DNA of 64,000 bases from Lewinella sp. 4G2 (GTDB lineage Bacteria > Bacteroidota > Bacteroidia > Chitinophagales > Saprospiraceae). Position 1 is the stretch's first letter, and every line of letters begins with the position of its first letter. Where the stretch lies: NCBI RefSeq assembly GCF_001625015.1, contig NZ_LVWJ02000014.1:1922001-1986000 (forward strand), given 5' to 3'. The notes below the pieces were generated by a model. That model was not told where the DNA came from. It saw nothing but the letters and a program-made list of their open reading frames with translations, and did no database searches. This document shows positions 1 through 7,618 of the stretch, in pieces. The translations under genes and the position numbers were made by a program.

Positions 1-515
1 GTATTGTACCGAAACCCGCCGCCGACGAAGAGGTGAGGGATGGCCTGCCGCAACAGTAAAGGTTCGATCAGCAGGCGCTGGTAGGTGATTTCAATGCCGT
101 CCTCATCCCGCGTTCCGTTGCCCACCCCGAAGTAGGTTTGGGGGAAATCCGAGTAGCCGATGTTGCCGCGGAGGAGCCACTTTTCTTCGGGGAAAAAGAT
201 CGTCGGGCTGGCACTAAAGAACACCTGGTTCTTGAGCGTATAGCTGATCCCGATGGGTATGTTAGAGGTCCGCGTTTCCGCCCCGGCCCCCTTCGGTTTA
301 AAGAGGAGACTGGCCCCGAAGCCAAACCCAAAGCTGGTGTTCGGCTCGAAGAAGACGATGGGTGCCATCACAATCTTGGGTTGGAACTCAGTCGTATCCG
401 TCTTGGCCTTGCCGAGGTTGAATTCCATCAGGTCCGCCACCTTTTCGATAAGACCCTGGGCGGGTAGGCTGAGGGAAAGGGAGGTACAGAGTAATAGGGT
501 GAATAGGGTGCGCAT
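1..515 (-). CDS. Outer-membrane beta-barrel protein, BamA/TamA-like (C-terminus outside window)
   Basis: The minus strand is open from an ATG at 515 to the window edge, so only the N-terminal 171 residues are seen. It starts MRTLFTLLLCTSLSLSLPAQ, a signal peptide ending in an A-Q cleavage site. The mature part alternates hydrophobic and polar residues with glycine/aromatic turns (FGFGFGASLLF, IGYSDFPQTYFGVGNGT), as in surface-antigen (D15)/BamA-TamA-like barrels of Bacteroidota. That family inserts or assembles proteins at the outer membrane, but this copy may be only a relative, because POTRA domains are absent from the visible part. The start is set by the signal peptide. The barrel class is fairly sure and the exact role is not. 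Confidence 0.72.
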   Translation of the reverse strand, partial: MRTLFTLLLCTSLSLSLPAQGLIEKVADLMEFNLGKAKTDTTEFQPKIVMAPIVFFEPNTSFGFGFGASLLFKPKGAGAETRTSNIPIGISYTLKNQVFFSASPTIFFPEEKWLLRGNIGYSDFPQTYFGVGNGTRDEDGIEITYQRLLIEPLLLRQAIPHLFVGGGFRYN

Positions 516-573
516 GCGCGGTAAACGCCTGGCTGATTGGTTTGTGCTTGGAGGTTGATGATTTTCACCCCAA

Positions 574-637
574 AATCCCCGTCCCGAAGGGCCGGCCTGG
601 GTAGTGGTGGCACACCGTTAGGTGGCCTGCTCTACAA
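574..637 (+). repeat. 64-bp direct repeat, copy A
   Basis: Aligns without gaps to 1906-1969, with about 56 of 64 positions identical. It holds a short GGTGGCACACC imperfect dyad and lies in the gap between the barrel gene and the TonB-domain gene. The rest of that gap (516-744) shows no gene. Confidence 0.85.
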
Positions 638-744
638 TTATTTCACCGCGGCTTAGACTCTTGGCCTCGAAGACAAACGAAAAGTAATTCAGATATAATG
701 CGTCAAAACAGCGGTAGCGAAGCATCTGATCCAAAACCTGTTAA

Positions 745-1611
745 ATGCTTCTTGCGCTGCTATTGAGTTCTTGCTTAAGTGTTGGTGTTGATACCATCCC
801 GCCCCCACCGCCTACACCTGGGTTAGTCGAGCTTATAGGTATACGAGAGCAGTCTCCTCTATTTCCTGGTTGTTCGGATATAGCGAACTTCAGTAAACGT
901 AAATCCTGTTCCGACTCTTTGCTGATGCAATACGTATACTGTAATGCGGACTATCCTCCCCAGGCGGTTGCCGCAAAGGTGGAAGGGATTGCGGTCATTT
1001 CGTTCAAAGTTGAAGTGGATGGTCGAATCAATGATCCCAAACTTTTACGTGACCCAGGGTATGGACTCGGCAAGGCAGCTTTAGCTCCCTTCCAGAAAAT
1101 GATCAACGATGATCTCAGGTGGGAACCGGCCAGAACGTATTACGGAGGGGAGAAACCCGTTAAGGTTCAATTCAATTTTCCCGTCAGGTTTAGCCTCTCG
1201 CCCACGCCGCTGGAGGATGGACGGCCGGCAGTGAGGCCGCCGGCTGAAAGGATTTACTTAATTGCGGATGAAATGCCCATATTCCCCGGGTGCGACAAAT
1301 TCCCCGCAAGCGAGCGAAAGCAATGCTCAGATCAAGCGCTTATCAAGTTTATTTTAGGAGAACTGATAATACCAGAAGTAATTAGGCAAAATTGTTTTTC
1401 CGGGTCAACTGTCGTCAGCTTCGTGGTCAATAAGGTTGGTCACATAGAGCAGGCAGAAATTCTTCGGGGGCCGATTGCTGGGCTCGGCAATGAAGTCATT
1501 CGCGCAATTGGATTGATGAATAAGCGCCAAATGGTGTGGGCACCAGGGAGGAACGGAGGTAAGGCAGTAAACGTCAGACTGACCTTTCCGCTTCACATAA
1601 ATCTCAAATAA
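745..1611 (+). CDS. Lipoprotein with two tandem TonB C-terminal-like domains
   Basis: 288 residues starting at ATG 745. The N-terminus MLLALLLSSC is a lipoprotein signal with Cys10 as lipidation site, followed by a proline-rich stretch. Two homologous halves follow, each opening with a FPGC motif and a K..CSD.LL segment (about residues 40-145 and 180-285). Each contains the TonB C-terminal pattern of a PP.A/PE.I start, a V.FVV..G.I stretch and a W.PG/W.PA end. TonB energy transducers normally have one such domain behind a transmembrane anchor. Here there is a lipid anchor and a duplication, so energy transduction is doubtful and a periplasmic binding or partner role is an inference. The gene looks AT-richer than its neighbours and sits between two 64-bp repeats. 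Confidence 0.75.
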   Translation: MLLALLLSSCLSVGVDTIPPPPPTPGLVELIGIREQSPLFPGCSDIANFSKRKSCSDSLLMQYVYCNADYPPQAVAAKVEGIAVISFKVEVDGRINDPKLLRDPGYGLGKAALAPFQKMINDDLRWEPARTYYGGEKPVKVQFNFPVRFSLSPTPLEDGRPAVRPPAERIYLIADEMPIFPGCDKFPASERKQCSDQALIKFILGELIIPEVIRQNCFSGSTVVSFVVNKVGHIEQAEILRGPIAGLGNEVIRAIGLMNKRQMVWAPGRNGGKAVNVRLTFPLHINLK

Positions 1612-1712
1612 CAGCAATCAATTATTCAGTCTAGTTCCTTGGCGTCTTTAAACCGTAATGAGACCAATCGCAAACAAGACCCCACCCGTTCTACCAGAAA
1701 CCACCACCTCAG

Positions 1713-1907
1713 ATGCGAGAAATCTTCATGGCCATCGTTGAGTTCCTATTCGGAGAGGCCATCGAAAATTTCCTGGCACGCATCTTCGGCCCCTCCTTCA
1801 AGAAACTGGCCCGCGCCGATAAATTCTGGACCATCCTGACCATCATCCTGCTTTTGGTGGGCACGGCTTTCCTTCTAATGACTGCCTATACCTGGCTCAC
1901 CACCTAA
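1713..1907 (+). CDS. Small membrane protein
   Basis: 64 residues, ATG at 1713. An amphipathic N-terminal part (MREIFMAIVEFLFGEAIENF) is followed by a basic segment and one clear transmembrane helix near residues 40-60 (TILTIILLLVGTAFLLM). The layout resembles small inner-membrane proteins of unknown role. The stop codon lies within the first bases of repeat copy B (1906-1969). No family is recognised; it is kept as a gene for its coherent hydrophobic pattern and position in an otherwise empty 500-bp interval. Confidence 0.5.
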   Translation: MREIFMAIVEFLFGEAIENFLARIFGPSFKKLARADKFWTILTIILLLVGTAFLLMTAYTWLTT

Positions 1908-1969
1908 TCCCCGCCCCAAAGGGCAGGCCTGCGTAGCGGTGGCACACCGTCAGGTGGCCCACTCTACAA
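1906..1969 (+). repeat. 64-bp direct repeat, copy B
   Basis: Second copy of the 574-637 repeat, same orientation, no indels. Its right end opens into a degenerate tandem tail (1949-2024) in which an AGGTGGCC...CTCTAC unit recurs three times at 24- to 29-bp spacing. Confidence 0.85.
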
Positions 1970-2024
1970 AACGTCAGGTGGCCCCCTCTACCCTACAAAA
2001 CAACCGGTGGCCTGACTCTACGAA
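1949..2024 (+). repeat. Degenerate tandem repeat, three units of 24-29 bp
   Basis: Units start near 1949, 1972 and 2001. Each carries GGTGGCC followed by CTCTAC and an A-rich joint. The first unit is the 3' part of the 64-bp repeat, so the element seems to have grown from it by slippage or local duplication. Confidence 0.7.
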
Positions 2025-2070
2025 CCCATAATCCATCTCCGTACCTTCCCCTGTAGGTCCAAAGGACCCC

Positions 2071-2112
2071 AGACTACGTACTGCAGACTATAGACTACAG
2101 ACCAAAGACTAA
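2071..2112 (+). repeat. Six phased heptads (AGACTAC type) ending at the sulfatase start
   Basis: Six 7-bp units in perfect phase from 2071: AGACTAC, GTACTGC, AGACTAT, AGACTAC, AGACCAA, AGACTAA. The last unit ends two bases before ATG 2115, so the array forms the end of the 5' leader. The same heptad type ends beside aroQ at 11584-11653. Confidence 0.85.
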
Positions 2113-2114
2113 TA

Positions 2115-3551
2115 ATGCCCTTACGTCCCCTCCTCACCCTCTGCGCCATCCTCAGCCTGGCGGCAGCCTGCACCCCGGACATCGCACCCGCGGCAGCGCC
2201 CGCAAATGATACGCTTGACGCCCCCACAAAGAACCAACCCAACATCCTCCTCATTGTAGCGGACGACCTCGGTTGGGCCGATTTGAATTGCTACGGTTCC
2301 CACCTCATCGAATCACCGAATCTGGATAAATTGGCGCGCAACGGCATACAATTCATGCAAGGTTATGCGGCGGCGCCGGTGTGTTCTCCGTCGCGGGCGA
2401 GCATTCAGACGGGGATTCATCCGGCACGGATTGGGATGACGGAACACCTCCACGGGTATTACGATAATGGGAAGACGGCGCTCATCCCACCGCGCATCCC
2501 GCAGGGCTTGGCGCTCGATTACACGACCCTCGGCGAACTGGCCGCCAGCGCCGGCTACCGCACCGCCCACGTCGGGAAATGGCACCTGGGGAATGACGAA
2601 TATGCGCCGGATAAGCAGGGCTACGAAATCACCTACGCGGGCGGGCGCTACGGATTACCCCGTTCTTTTTACCACCCCTTCTTCGACGGCGAACCCTTCC
2701 CCGACCTCCTCGCGAATACCGAACCCGGCGACTACCTGACGGATGCCCTCGGCGACAAAACCCTGGAACTACTGGAGGAATGGGGCGAAGAACCCTGGCT
2801 CATCTCCCTCAATTTCTATGCGCCCCACGTACCCATTCAGGGCCGGCAGGACTGGGTAGATTACTACCAAATGGTGATCGACAGCAGCCACTGGCGGCCC
2901 TTCCCGACGATCGAATACGCCGCGATGGTGAGTACCCTCGACGAGAATGTCGGCCGCATCACCAGCTACCTGGAAGCCGAGGGGCGGCTGAAGAACACCC
3001 TAATTGTTTTCGTGTCGGATAATGGTGGGCTCCACGTACGCGAAGTGCCCGGCTACGACCAACACACGCCGCCAACGGATAACGGCATCCTCCGCGCCGG
3101 CAAGGGCTACGTCTACGAAGGGGGGATTCGGGTGCCCTTTCTCCTGCACTATCCCGCCTTGGCTACCGGGCAGGCCGCCAGTCTCACACCCGTGGTGACG
3201 AATGACATCTTCCCAACGGTGGCCGCCGCCATTGGCCGGGAACGGGACTACAACGGAAAAGACGGCCTGAACCTCCTCCCGCTCCTCTCCGGCAAGGACC
3301 TGCCCCGCCGCAATCTCTACTGGCACTTCCCCCACTACAGCCCCCAGGGGGGGACGCCGGCCGCAGCGGTGCGCAGTGGCGACTATAAACTGTACTACGA
3401 CTACGAAGCCGCGGTGGATACTTACTACAACGTCGCCGCCCTGCCCGGCGAAAACCGCATGCTGGCCGGCCCGCCCGAAGGTGGCGACCTGCTGGAAGCA
3501 CTACAGGAATGGAAACGGGAAGTAGGTGCCGTCGACGCCACCCGCCGCTGA
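2115..3551 (+). CDS. Sulfatase (S1, formylglycine type), lipoprotein
   Basis: 478 residues. A lipoprotein signal ends at LAAAC (residues 15-19), so the enzyme is expected on an envelope membrane facing the periplasm or outside. The alkaline-phosphatase-fold sulfatase motifs are in order: NILLIVADDLGWADL (metal-binding DD), then VCSPSRA with Cys90 in the C-x-P-S-R signature that is converted to formylglycine, GKWHLG, and a late SDNGG metal site. Such enzymes remove sulfate esters from glycans; the substrate cannot be read from sequence. The maturase gene is not in the window. The leader holds phased heptads, and a 17-mer repeat (2184-2200) encodes an APAAAP linker just behind the lipidation site. 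Confidence 0.92.
   Translation: MPLRPLLTLCAILSLAAACTPDIAPAAAPANDTLDAPTKNQPNILLIVADDLGWADLNCYGSHLIESPNLDKLARNGIQFMQGYAAAPVCSPSRASIQTGIHPARIGMTEHLHGYYDNGKTALIPPRIPQGLALDYTTLGELAASAGYRTAHVGKWHLGNDEYAPDKQGYEITYAGGRYGLPRSFYHPFFDGEPFPDLLANTEPGDYLTDALGDKTLELLEEWGEEPWLISLNFYAPHVPIQGRQDWVDYYQMVIDSSHWRPFPTIEYAAMVSTLDENVGRITSYLEAEGRLKNTLIVFVSDNGGLHVREVPGYDQHTPPTDNGILRAGKGYVYEGGIRVPFLLHYPALATGQAASLTPVVTNDIFPTVAAAIGRERDYNGKDGLNLLPLLSGKDLPRRNLYWHFPHYSPQGGTPAAAVRSGDYKLYYDYEAAVDTYYNVAALPGENRMLAGPPEGGDLLEALQEWKREVGAVDATRR
2184..2200 (+). repeat. 17-mer repeat (16/17, GCACC orientation)
   Basis: GCACCCGCGGCAGCGCC, inside the sulfatase gene. It encodes A-P-A-A-A-P in the low-complexity linker after the lipoprotein cysteine. 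One base differs from the majority form. Confidence 0.85.
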
Positions 3552-3607
3552 GCAAGTAGCGATTGCGTAGTTTTACGCCAACCAGCTATGAAAGCGGGTA
3601 GCGGTGA

Positions 3608-3661
3608 ACTACCCGACTACAAGACTACCCGACTACAAGACTACCCGACTAAACGACTACC
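3608..3661 (+). repeat. Phased octads (ACTACCCG/ACTACAAG) ending at the panB start
   Basis: Alternating 8-bp units ACTACCCG and ACTACAAG (3608-3647), then ACTAAACG and a partial ACTACC that touches ATG 3662. It shares the GACTA core with the heptad arrays but has an 8-bp period. Confidence 0.85.
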
Positions 3662-4483
3662 ATGTCTGTTCACAAAAAAATTGAAGCCAAGCGCGTCACC
3701 GTTTCCACCCTGCAGCAAATGAAGGCCGCCGGAGAAAAGATCGCCATGCTCACCGCCTACGATTTCTCCATGGCCCGCATCCTCGACGAAGGTGGGGCGG
3801 ACGTCCTGCTCGTTGGCGACAGCGCCAGCAACGTGATGGCCGGCCACGAAACCACGCTGCCGATCACATTGGACCAGATGATCTACCACGCCAGCAGCGT
3901 TGTACGCGCCGTCAAGCGGGCCCTCGTGGTCGTGGACCTACCCTTCGGTACCTACCAGGGCGACAGTAAAATGGCCCTTAAGTCAGCCATTCGCATCATG
4001 AAAGAATCGGGCGGTCACGCCGTAAAACTTGAAGGGGGATCGGAGGTGCAAGACTCAATCAAGCGCATCCTTTCGGCCGGTATTCCGGTCATGGGCCACC
4101 TGGGTTTGACGCCGCAGTCGATCTATAAATTCGGCACCTACACCGTCCGGGCCAAGCAGGAAGCCGAAGCTCGTCGTTTAATTAAGGACGCCAAGTTGCT
4201 CGAAGAGTTGGGCTGCTTTGGGCTCGTCCTGGAAAAGATCCCCGCCGCCCTGGCCGGCAAGGTGACCGAGGTGCTGCAGACTCCCACGATCGGTATTGGT
4301 GGGGGAGTGGACTGTGATGGGCAGGTGCTCGTCACCCACGATCTGCTGGGCATCACCAAAGATTTTCACCCCCGCTTCCTCCGTCGCTACGCCGAGTTGT
4401 TCGACGTCATCAAAGGAGCCACGGAGGCCTACGTGAACGACGTGAAGGCGCGGGATTTCCCGAATGATAAGGAGCAGTACTAG
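3662..4483 (+). CDS. panB: 3-methyl-2-oxobutanoate hydroxymethyltransferase
   Basis: 273 residues, the usual PanB length. It makes ketopantoate from 2-oxoisovalerate and methylene-tetrahydrofolate, the first step toward pantothenate and CoA, in the cytoplasm. Family motifs are intact: [40 protein letters not shown] (Mg-binding Asp), [17 protein letters not shown] and GHLGLTPQS, with the catalytic Glu region [15 protein letters not shown]. No other pantothenate gene lies next to it. ATG 3662 directly follows an octad array, so any ribosome-binding signal would have to lie inside the repeat. Confidence 0.97.
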   Translation: MSVHKKIEAKRVTVSTLQQMKAAGEKIAMLTAYDFSMARILDEGGADVLLVGDSASNVMAGHETTLPITLDQMIYHASSVVRAVKRALVVVDLPFGTYQGDSKMALKSAIRIMKESGGHAVKLEGGSEVQDSIKRILSAGIPVMGHLGLTPQSIYKFGTYTVRAKQEAEARRLIKDAKLLEELGCFGLVLEKIPAALAGKVTEVLQTPTIGIGGGVDCDGQVLVTHDLLGITKDFHPRFLRRYAELFDVIKGATEAYVNDVKARDFPNDKEQY

Positions 4484-4561
4484 GGTGGGTTAGTCGGACT
4501 GATCTTTCCCGTTAGTCGTTTGTTTTTGGTGTTTAGATAAAGGTTAATTGTGCGTTGGTGC

Positions 4562-4609
4562 GTTGGTGCTTTGGAGAATCCTAAAGTACCAAAGCACTAA
4601 AGCACCAAC
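4562..4609 (+). repeat. Inverted repeat with GCACCAA/TTGGTGC units before mltG
   Basis: A perfect 11-bp inverted repeat (4562-4572 with 4599-4609) around further degenerate copies of AAAGCAC. It lies just upstream of the mltG start at 4618. A GCGTTGGT unit is repeated at its left end. Confidence 0.75.
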
Positions 4610-4617
4610 AAAAAGAT

Positions 4618-5643
4618 GTGATCAAAAAAATTCTTTTAGGCCTGGTCCTCCTCGTCCTCGCCATCGGCGCTTACGCCTACTATACGGTGATGGTAGCCCC
4701 GGTCGTTCCGGAAAACGGTGGTGAGCAAATCGTCGTCACGGTCCCTACCGGTTCCAGCTACGAGCAGGTGATGGATACGCTGGCCGCCAACGGCATCCGC
4801 CCCAATCGCTTGTTCTTCGACCCAATTGCCGAGCGCATGGCTTTCAAGCGCGAGGATATGCGCGCGGGCAGATACCGTCTGCAGCCGGGCCTTAGCACCG
4901 TCGATCTGATCCGCGAACTCCGCACGGCCAAACGGCAGACGGCGGACGTCGTCCTCAACGTCGAGCGGGAATTTCCCAACGTGGCCGCGAAGGCCGCCCG
5001 CTTCCTGGAGCCGGACAGTTTGGCTTTCGTCACGCTCATGCAGGACGAAGACTACTTGAAGAGTATTGGCTACACCAAAGAGACGCTCCAAACTCTCTTC
5101 CTCCCCAATACCTACGAACTCTACTGGAATTCCACTCCGCAGGAATTCATGGAGCGGATGATCAAGGAACACGACCGGTTCTGGACGCCCGACCGCACCG
5201 CCAAAGCGAAGGTGCAGGGCCTCACGCCGGCCGAAGCGTACACGCTGGCCAGCATCGTCCAGAGCGAATCACTGGCCAAATCGGAGCAACCGCGAATTGC
5301 CGGCCTCTACCTCAACCGGCTAAAACGGGGCATCGCTTTACAGTCCGACCCCACGGCCGTTTTCGCCAATCGGGTCTTCGGCATCAAGCGGGTACTGTTC
5401 AAGCACATCGAACTGGACCACCCCTACAATACCTACGTCTATCCCGGTTTGCCGCCCGGCCCGATCGCGATGCCCACCCTCAGCGCCATCGAGGCCGTAC
5501 TGAACCCGGAGGACCACGATTACATCTATATGTGCGCCGTCGGCGATAACTCCGGTTTGCACAATTTTGCCAAGAACGCTGCCGGCCACGCCCGGAATAA
5601 GGCCATTTACGTGGCCAATTTGAAGCGCCGCGGCTTGCGATGA
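4618..5643 (+). CDS. mltG: Endolytic murein transglycosylase MltG
   Basis: 341 residues from a GTG start at 4618. One N-terminal transmembrane helix (residues 5-25) anchors a periplasmic YceG-like domain. MltG cuts nascent glycan strands and ends peptidoglycan polymerisation. The active-site region reads LASIVQSES with Glu217 as the expected catalytic residue, followed by the family pattern QPRIAGLYLNRLKRGIALQSDPT and YPGLPPGPI. The overlapping ATG at 4616 is out of frame, so GTG is needed. It may be cotranscribed with the M17 aminopeptidase 16 bp downstream. Confidence 0.95.
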   Translation: MIKKILLGLVLLVLAIGAYAYYTVMVAPVVPENGGEQIVVTVPTGSSYEQVMDTLAANGIRPNRLFFDPIAERMAFKREDMRAGRYRLQPGLSTVDLIRELRTAKRQTADVVLNVEREFPNVAAKAARFLEPDSLAFVTLMQDEDYLKSIGYTKETLQTLFLPNTYELYWNSTPQEFMERMIKEHDRFWTPDRTAKAKVQGLTPAEAYTLASIVQSESLAKSEQPRIAGLYLNRLKRGIALQSDPTAVFANRVFGIKRVLFKHIELDHPYNTYVYPGLPPGPIAMPTLSAIEAVLNPEDHDYIYMCAVGDNSGLHNFAKNAAGHARNKAIYVANLKRRGLR

Positions 5644-5659
5644 TTAACCCACCTAGCCC

Positions 5660-7057
5660 ATGACCACCGAACTGAATTTACGCCTGCTGCCCTCCGACAA
5701 TGAGTTGTACCGGGACATCATTAAGCCCGGGCAGTACATCCGTACCCTGCACCCCTACGGCTACGTTTACCGTTTGCCCGAGGGGGCCGAGGTGCATACC
5801 GTCCGCCACCAGGCCCACCTGTTGAGCCACGCGGAGCGGGAGCAATTCACCGAAAAGATCACCATCGAAAATGAGGGGGTGGACGATAAGATCACCGCCG
5901 CCTTTACCGCGGGGTTGCTCCTCGGCCGTTACCAGCCCGGTTTCTGGAAGTCGGAAGAGCAACTGCACCCTCTGGCCGCGGCGGGTAGCCTCATCACTTT
6001 CAGCCACGATTCTTCTGCCCTTGCCAGTGCCTACCTGCGCGAACGCACCCTCGTCGATACGCAGATGGAAATCATGGCCCTCGTTGATGCCCCCGCCAAT
6101 ATCAAGCGGCCCCAGTATTTGGCGGCCTGGGCGGAAAAGTCCGGTAAAAAGTACGGCTACGACGTGCAGGTCCTCGACAAAGCCGCCTGCGAAGCCGAAG
6201 GTTTGGGCGCCCTCCTCGCCGTCAATAGGGGCAGCGAAGATCCCGCGCGCTTCATCATCATGCAGTACAAATACCAGGAAACAGGCGCTGCCGCAGGTGC
6301 CGGGGAAGGGACCGAGCAGGACCAAACTCCACTGCGAAAGATCGCCATCATAGGTAAGGGCATCACCTTCGATACCGGTGGTGTCTCCATCAAAGGGAGC
6401 CAGAACCTCCACCTGATGAAGTCCGACATGGGAGGCGCCGCCGCCGTGTTCGGGACGATGGAGGCCATTGCCAAACTAAAGGTAAAAGCCCACGTAATTG
6501 GTATCGTCCCGGCTACGGACAACAGCGTCGATGCCCTCAGCATCAAGCCCAGCGATGTGATCACGGGCCACTCCGGTAAGACCATTGAGATCATCGATAC
6601 CGACGCTGAAGGCCGCCTTGTGATGAGCGACGGCCTGAGCTACGCCAACAAGTATTTCCAGCCGGATTACCTGCTGGATATCGCTACCCTCACCGGTAGC
6701 GCCGTCCGCACCTTTGGTTACGAGTGCGGCGCCCTCATGAGTAAGAACCAGGCGATGAGCGACGCCCTCCTCGCCGCCGGCACGGCTTCCGGAGAAAAGT
6801 TGTGGCCCCTCCCCACCTGGGATGCCTACCGCGCCGGTCTCGATAGCGACGTCGCGGACATCAAAAACTACTCCGGCCGGCCCATCAACGGCGCCATTGA
6901 TGCCTTCAAGTTCCTTGAGTTCTTCACGGATGAGCACCCCGCCTTCGCCCACCTCGATATTGCGGGGGTAGCCCTCAAACAAGGCCCGTTCGCGAAGGAC
7001 CGGCAGGCGACCGGCTTCGGGATGCGCCTACTGGTGGAGTGGTTGGAGGGGTTGTAG
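5660..7057 (+). CDS. Leucyl aminopeptidase family M17
   Basis: 465 residues. The C-terminal catalytic half carries the M17 two-metal motifs: GKGITFDTGGVSIK, KSDMGGAAAVFG, and the signature TDAEGRLVMSDGL (canonical NTDAEGRL, here with D for N). The N-terminal half is the divergent regulatory/hexamer domain. It would remove N-terminal residues from cytoplasmic peptides. Between the two halves is an alanine/glycine/glutamine-rich loop (GAAAGAGEGTEQDQ), part of which is encoded by an exact copy of the 17-mer repeat at 6284-6300. The gene follows mltG by 16 bp. Confidence 0.94.
   Translation: MTTELNLRLLPSDNELYRDIIKPGQYIRTLHPYGYVYRLPEGAEVHTVRHQAHLLSHAEREQFTEKITIENEGVDDKITAAFTAGLLLGRYQPGFWKSEEQLHPLAAAGSLITFSHDSSALASAYLRERTLVDTQMEIMALVDAPANIKRPQYLAAWAEKSGKKYGYDVQVLDKAACEAEGLGALLAVNRGSEDPARFIIMQYKYQETGAAAGAGEGTEQDQTPLRKIAIIGKGITFDTGGVSIKGSQNLHLMKSDMGGAAAVFGTMEAIAKLKVKAHVIGIVPATDNSVDALSIKPSDVITGHSGKTIEIIDTDAEGRLVMSDGLSYANKYFQPDYLLDIATLTGSAVRTFGYECGALMSKNQAMSDALLAAGTASGEKLWPLPTWDAYRAGLDSDVADIKNYSGRPINGAIDAFKFLEFFTDEHPAFAHLDIAGVALKQGPFAKDRQATGFGMRLLVEWLEGL
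6284..6300 (-). repeat. 17-mer repeat (exact, read on minus strand)
   Basis: The plus strand reads GGCGCTGCCGCAGGTGC. It is in frame in the M17 gene and encodes G-A-A-A-G-A in the interdomain loop. Confidence 0.9.
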
Positions 7058-7264
7058 GGAGCTACCTTACTGACGGTAATATTTATATCAACTACTAGAT
7101 TCTCCAGGTTCTCAGAGCGGCCGACGCAGGAGGTTCTCTGAGCGGCCGGGTTGGACCGACTTATAGCCGGACGCTTGCGGGAGCTCAACCCTTGCTGAGC
7201 GCGGCTTGACCACGCCACAAGGACCTAATGGGAGGTAGCAATTTAATCAACTACTAACATCAAT

Positions 7265-7328
7265 AGGTCCTTGTGGCGTCGGACGCAGGAGGTCCCGCAA
7301 GCGTCCGGTCGATGCTGCGGTCAAAGCC
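7265..7328 (+). repeat. 64-bp unit, copy 1 of the 7.2-kb mosaic
   Basis: Runs from AGGTCCTTGTGG to CGGTCAAAGCC, with a central GGACGCAGGAGGT. The nearly identical copy 2 is at 7424-7487, same strand, 95 bp further on. Confidence 0.9.
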
Positions 7329-7423
7329 GGACGCTTACGACAATTTCATACTTGGTGCGCGCGCCTGGACTACGGCACAAGGACTTGGATGGTGGCTAAG
7401 ATTCATAAATTGTCGGTACAATC

Positions 7424-7487
7424 AGGTCCTTGTGGCGTCCGACGCAGGAGGTCCCGCAAGCGTCCGGCCGATGCTGCGGTCAAAGCC
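7424..7487 (+). repeat. 64-bp unit, copy 2 of the 7.2-kb mosaic
   Basis: Same unit as 7265-7328. Upstream of it, an ACAAGGACTT segment near 7377-7386 forms an inverted repeat with its left end, as happens for copy 1. Confidence 0.9.
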
Positions 7488-7618
7488 AGGCCGCATCCCG
7501 TAGTGTCCGGTAAACGGCAAGCTGATTTTCTCCCCACCTTCTTAACGCTACCCTCACGTTTCGTAGCCCATCGGTGTCGTATCTTCCCCGTCCTAAATCA
7601 AGAACGAAACTGAGGCTT

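Larger units (their letters stand above)
7058..7618. repeat. Gene-free mosaic of inverted and direct repeats
   Basis: About 560 bp with no convincing gene. A 64-bp unit is repeated directly at 7265-7328 and 7424-7487 with two or three changes. Inverted relatives of its parts lie upstream: 7211-7226 pairs with 7265-7280 (ACAAGGACCT against AGGTCCTTGT), and a CCGGACGCTTGCGGG block near 7158-7172 is the complement of CCCGCAAGCGTCCGG inside each unit. A third, shorter relative near 7112-7148 keeps the CGACGCAGGAGGT centre with different arms. Two 64- to 76-residue open frames here are by-products of the repeat. Confidence 0.8.

Noticed and set aside
7265..7487. Possible CRISPR array from the 64-bp direct copies
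   Set aside because: Only two copies, unit too long, 95-bp spacing, inverted relatives, and no cas genes.
7273..7613. Two 74- to 76-codon frames in the 7.2-kb repeat region
   Set aside because: They repeat the same peptide because the DNA unit repeats; no independent coding signal.
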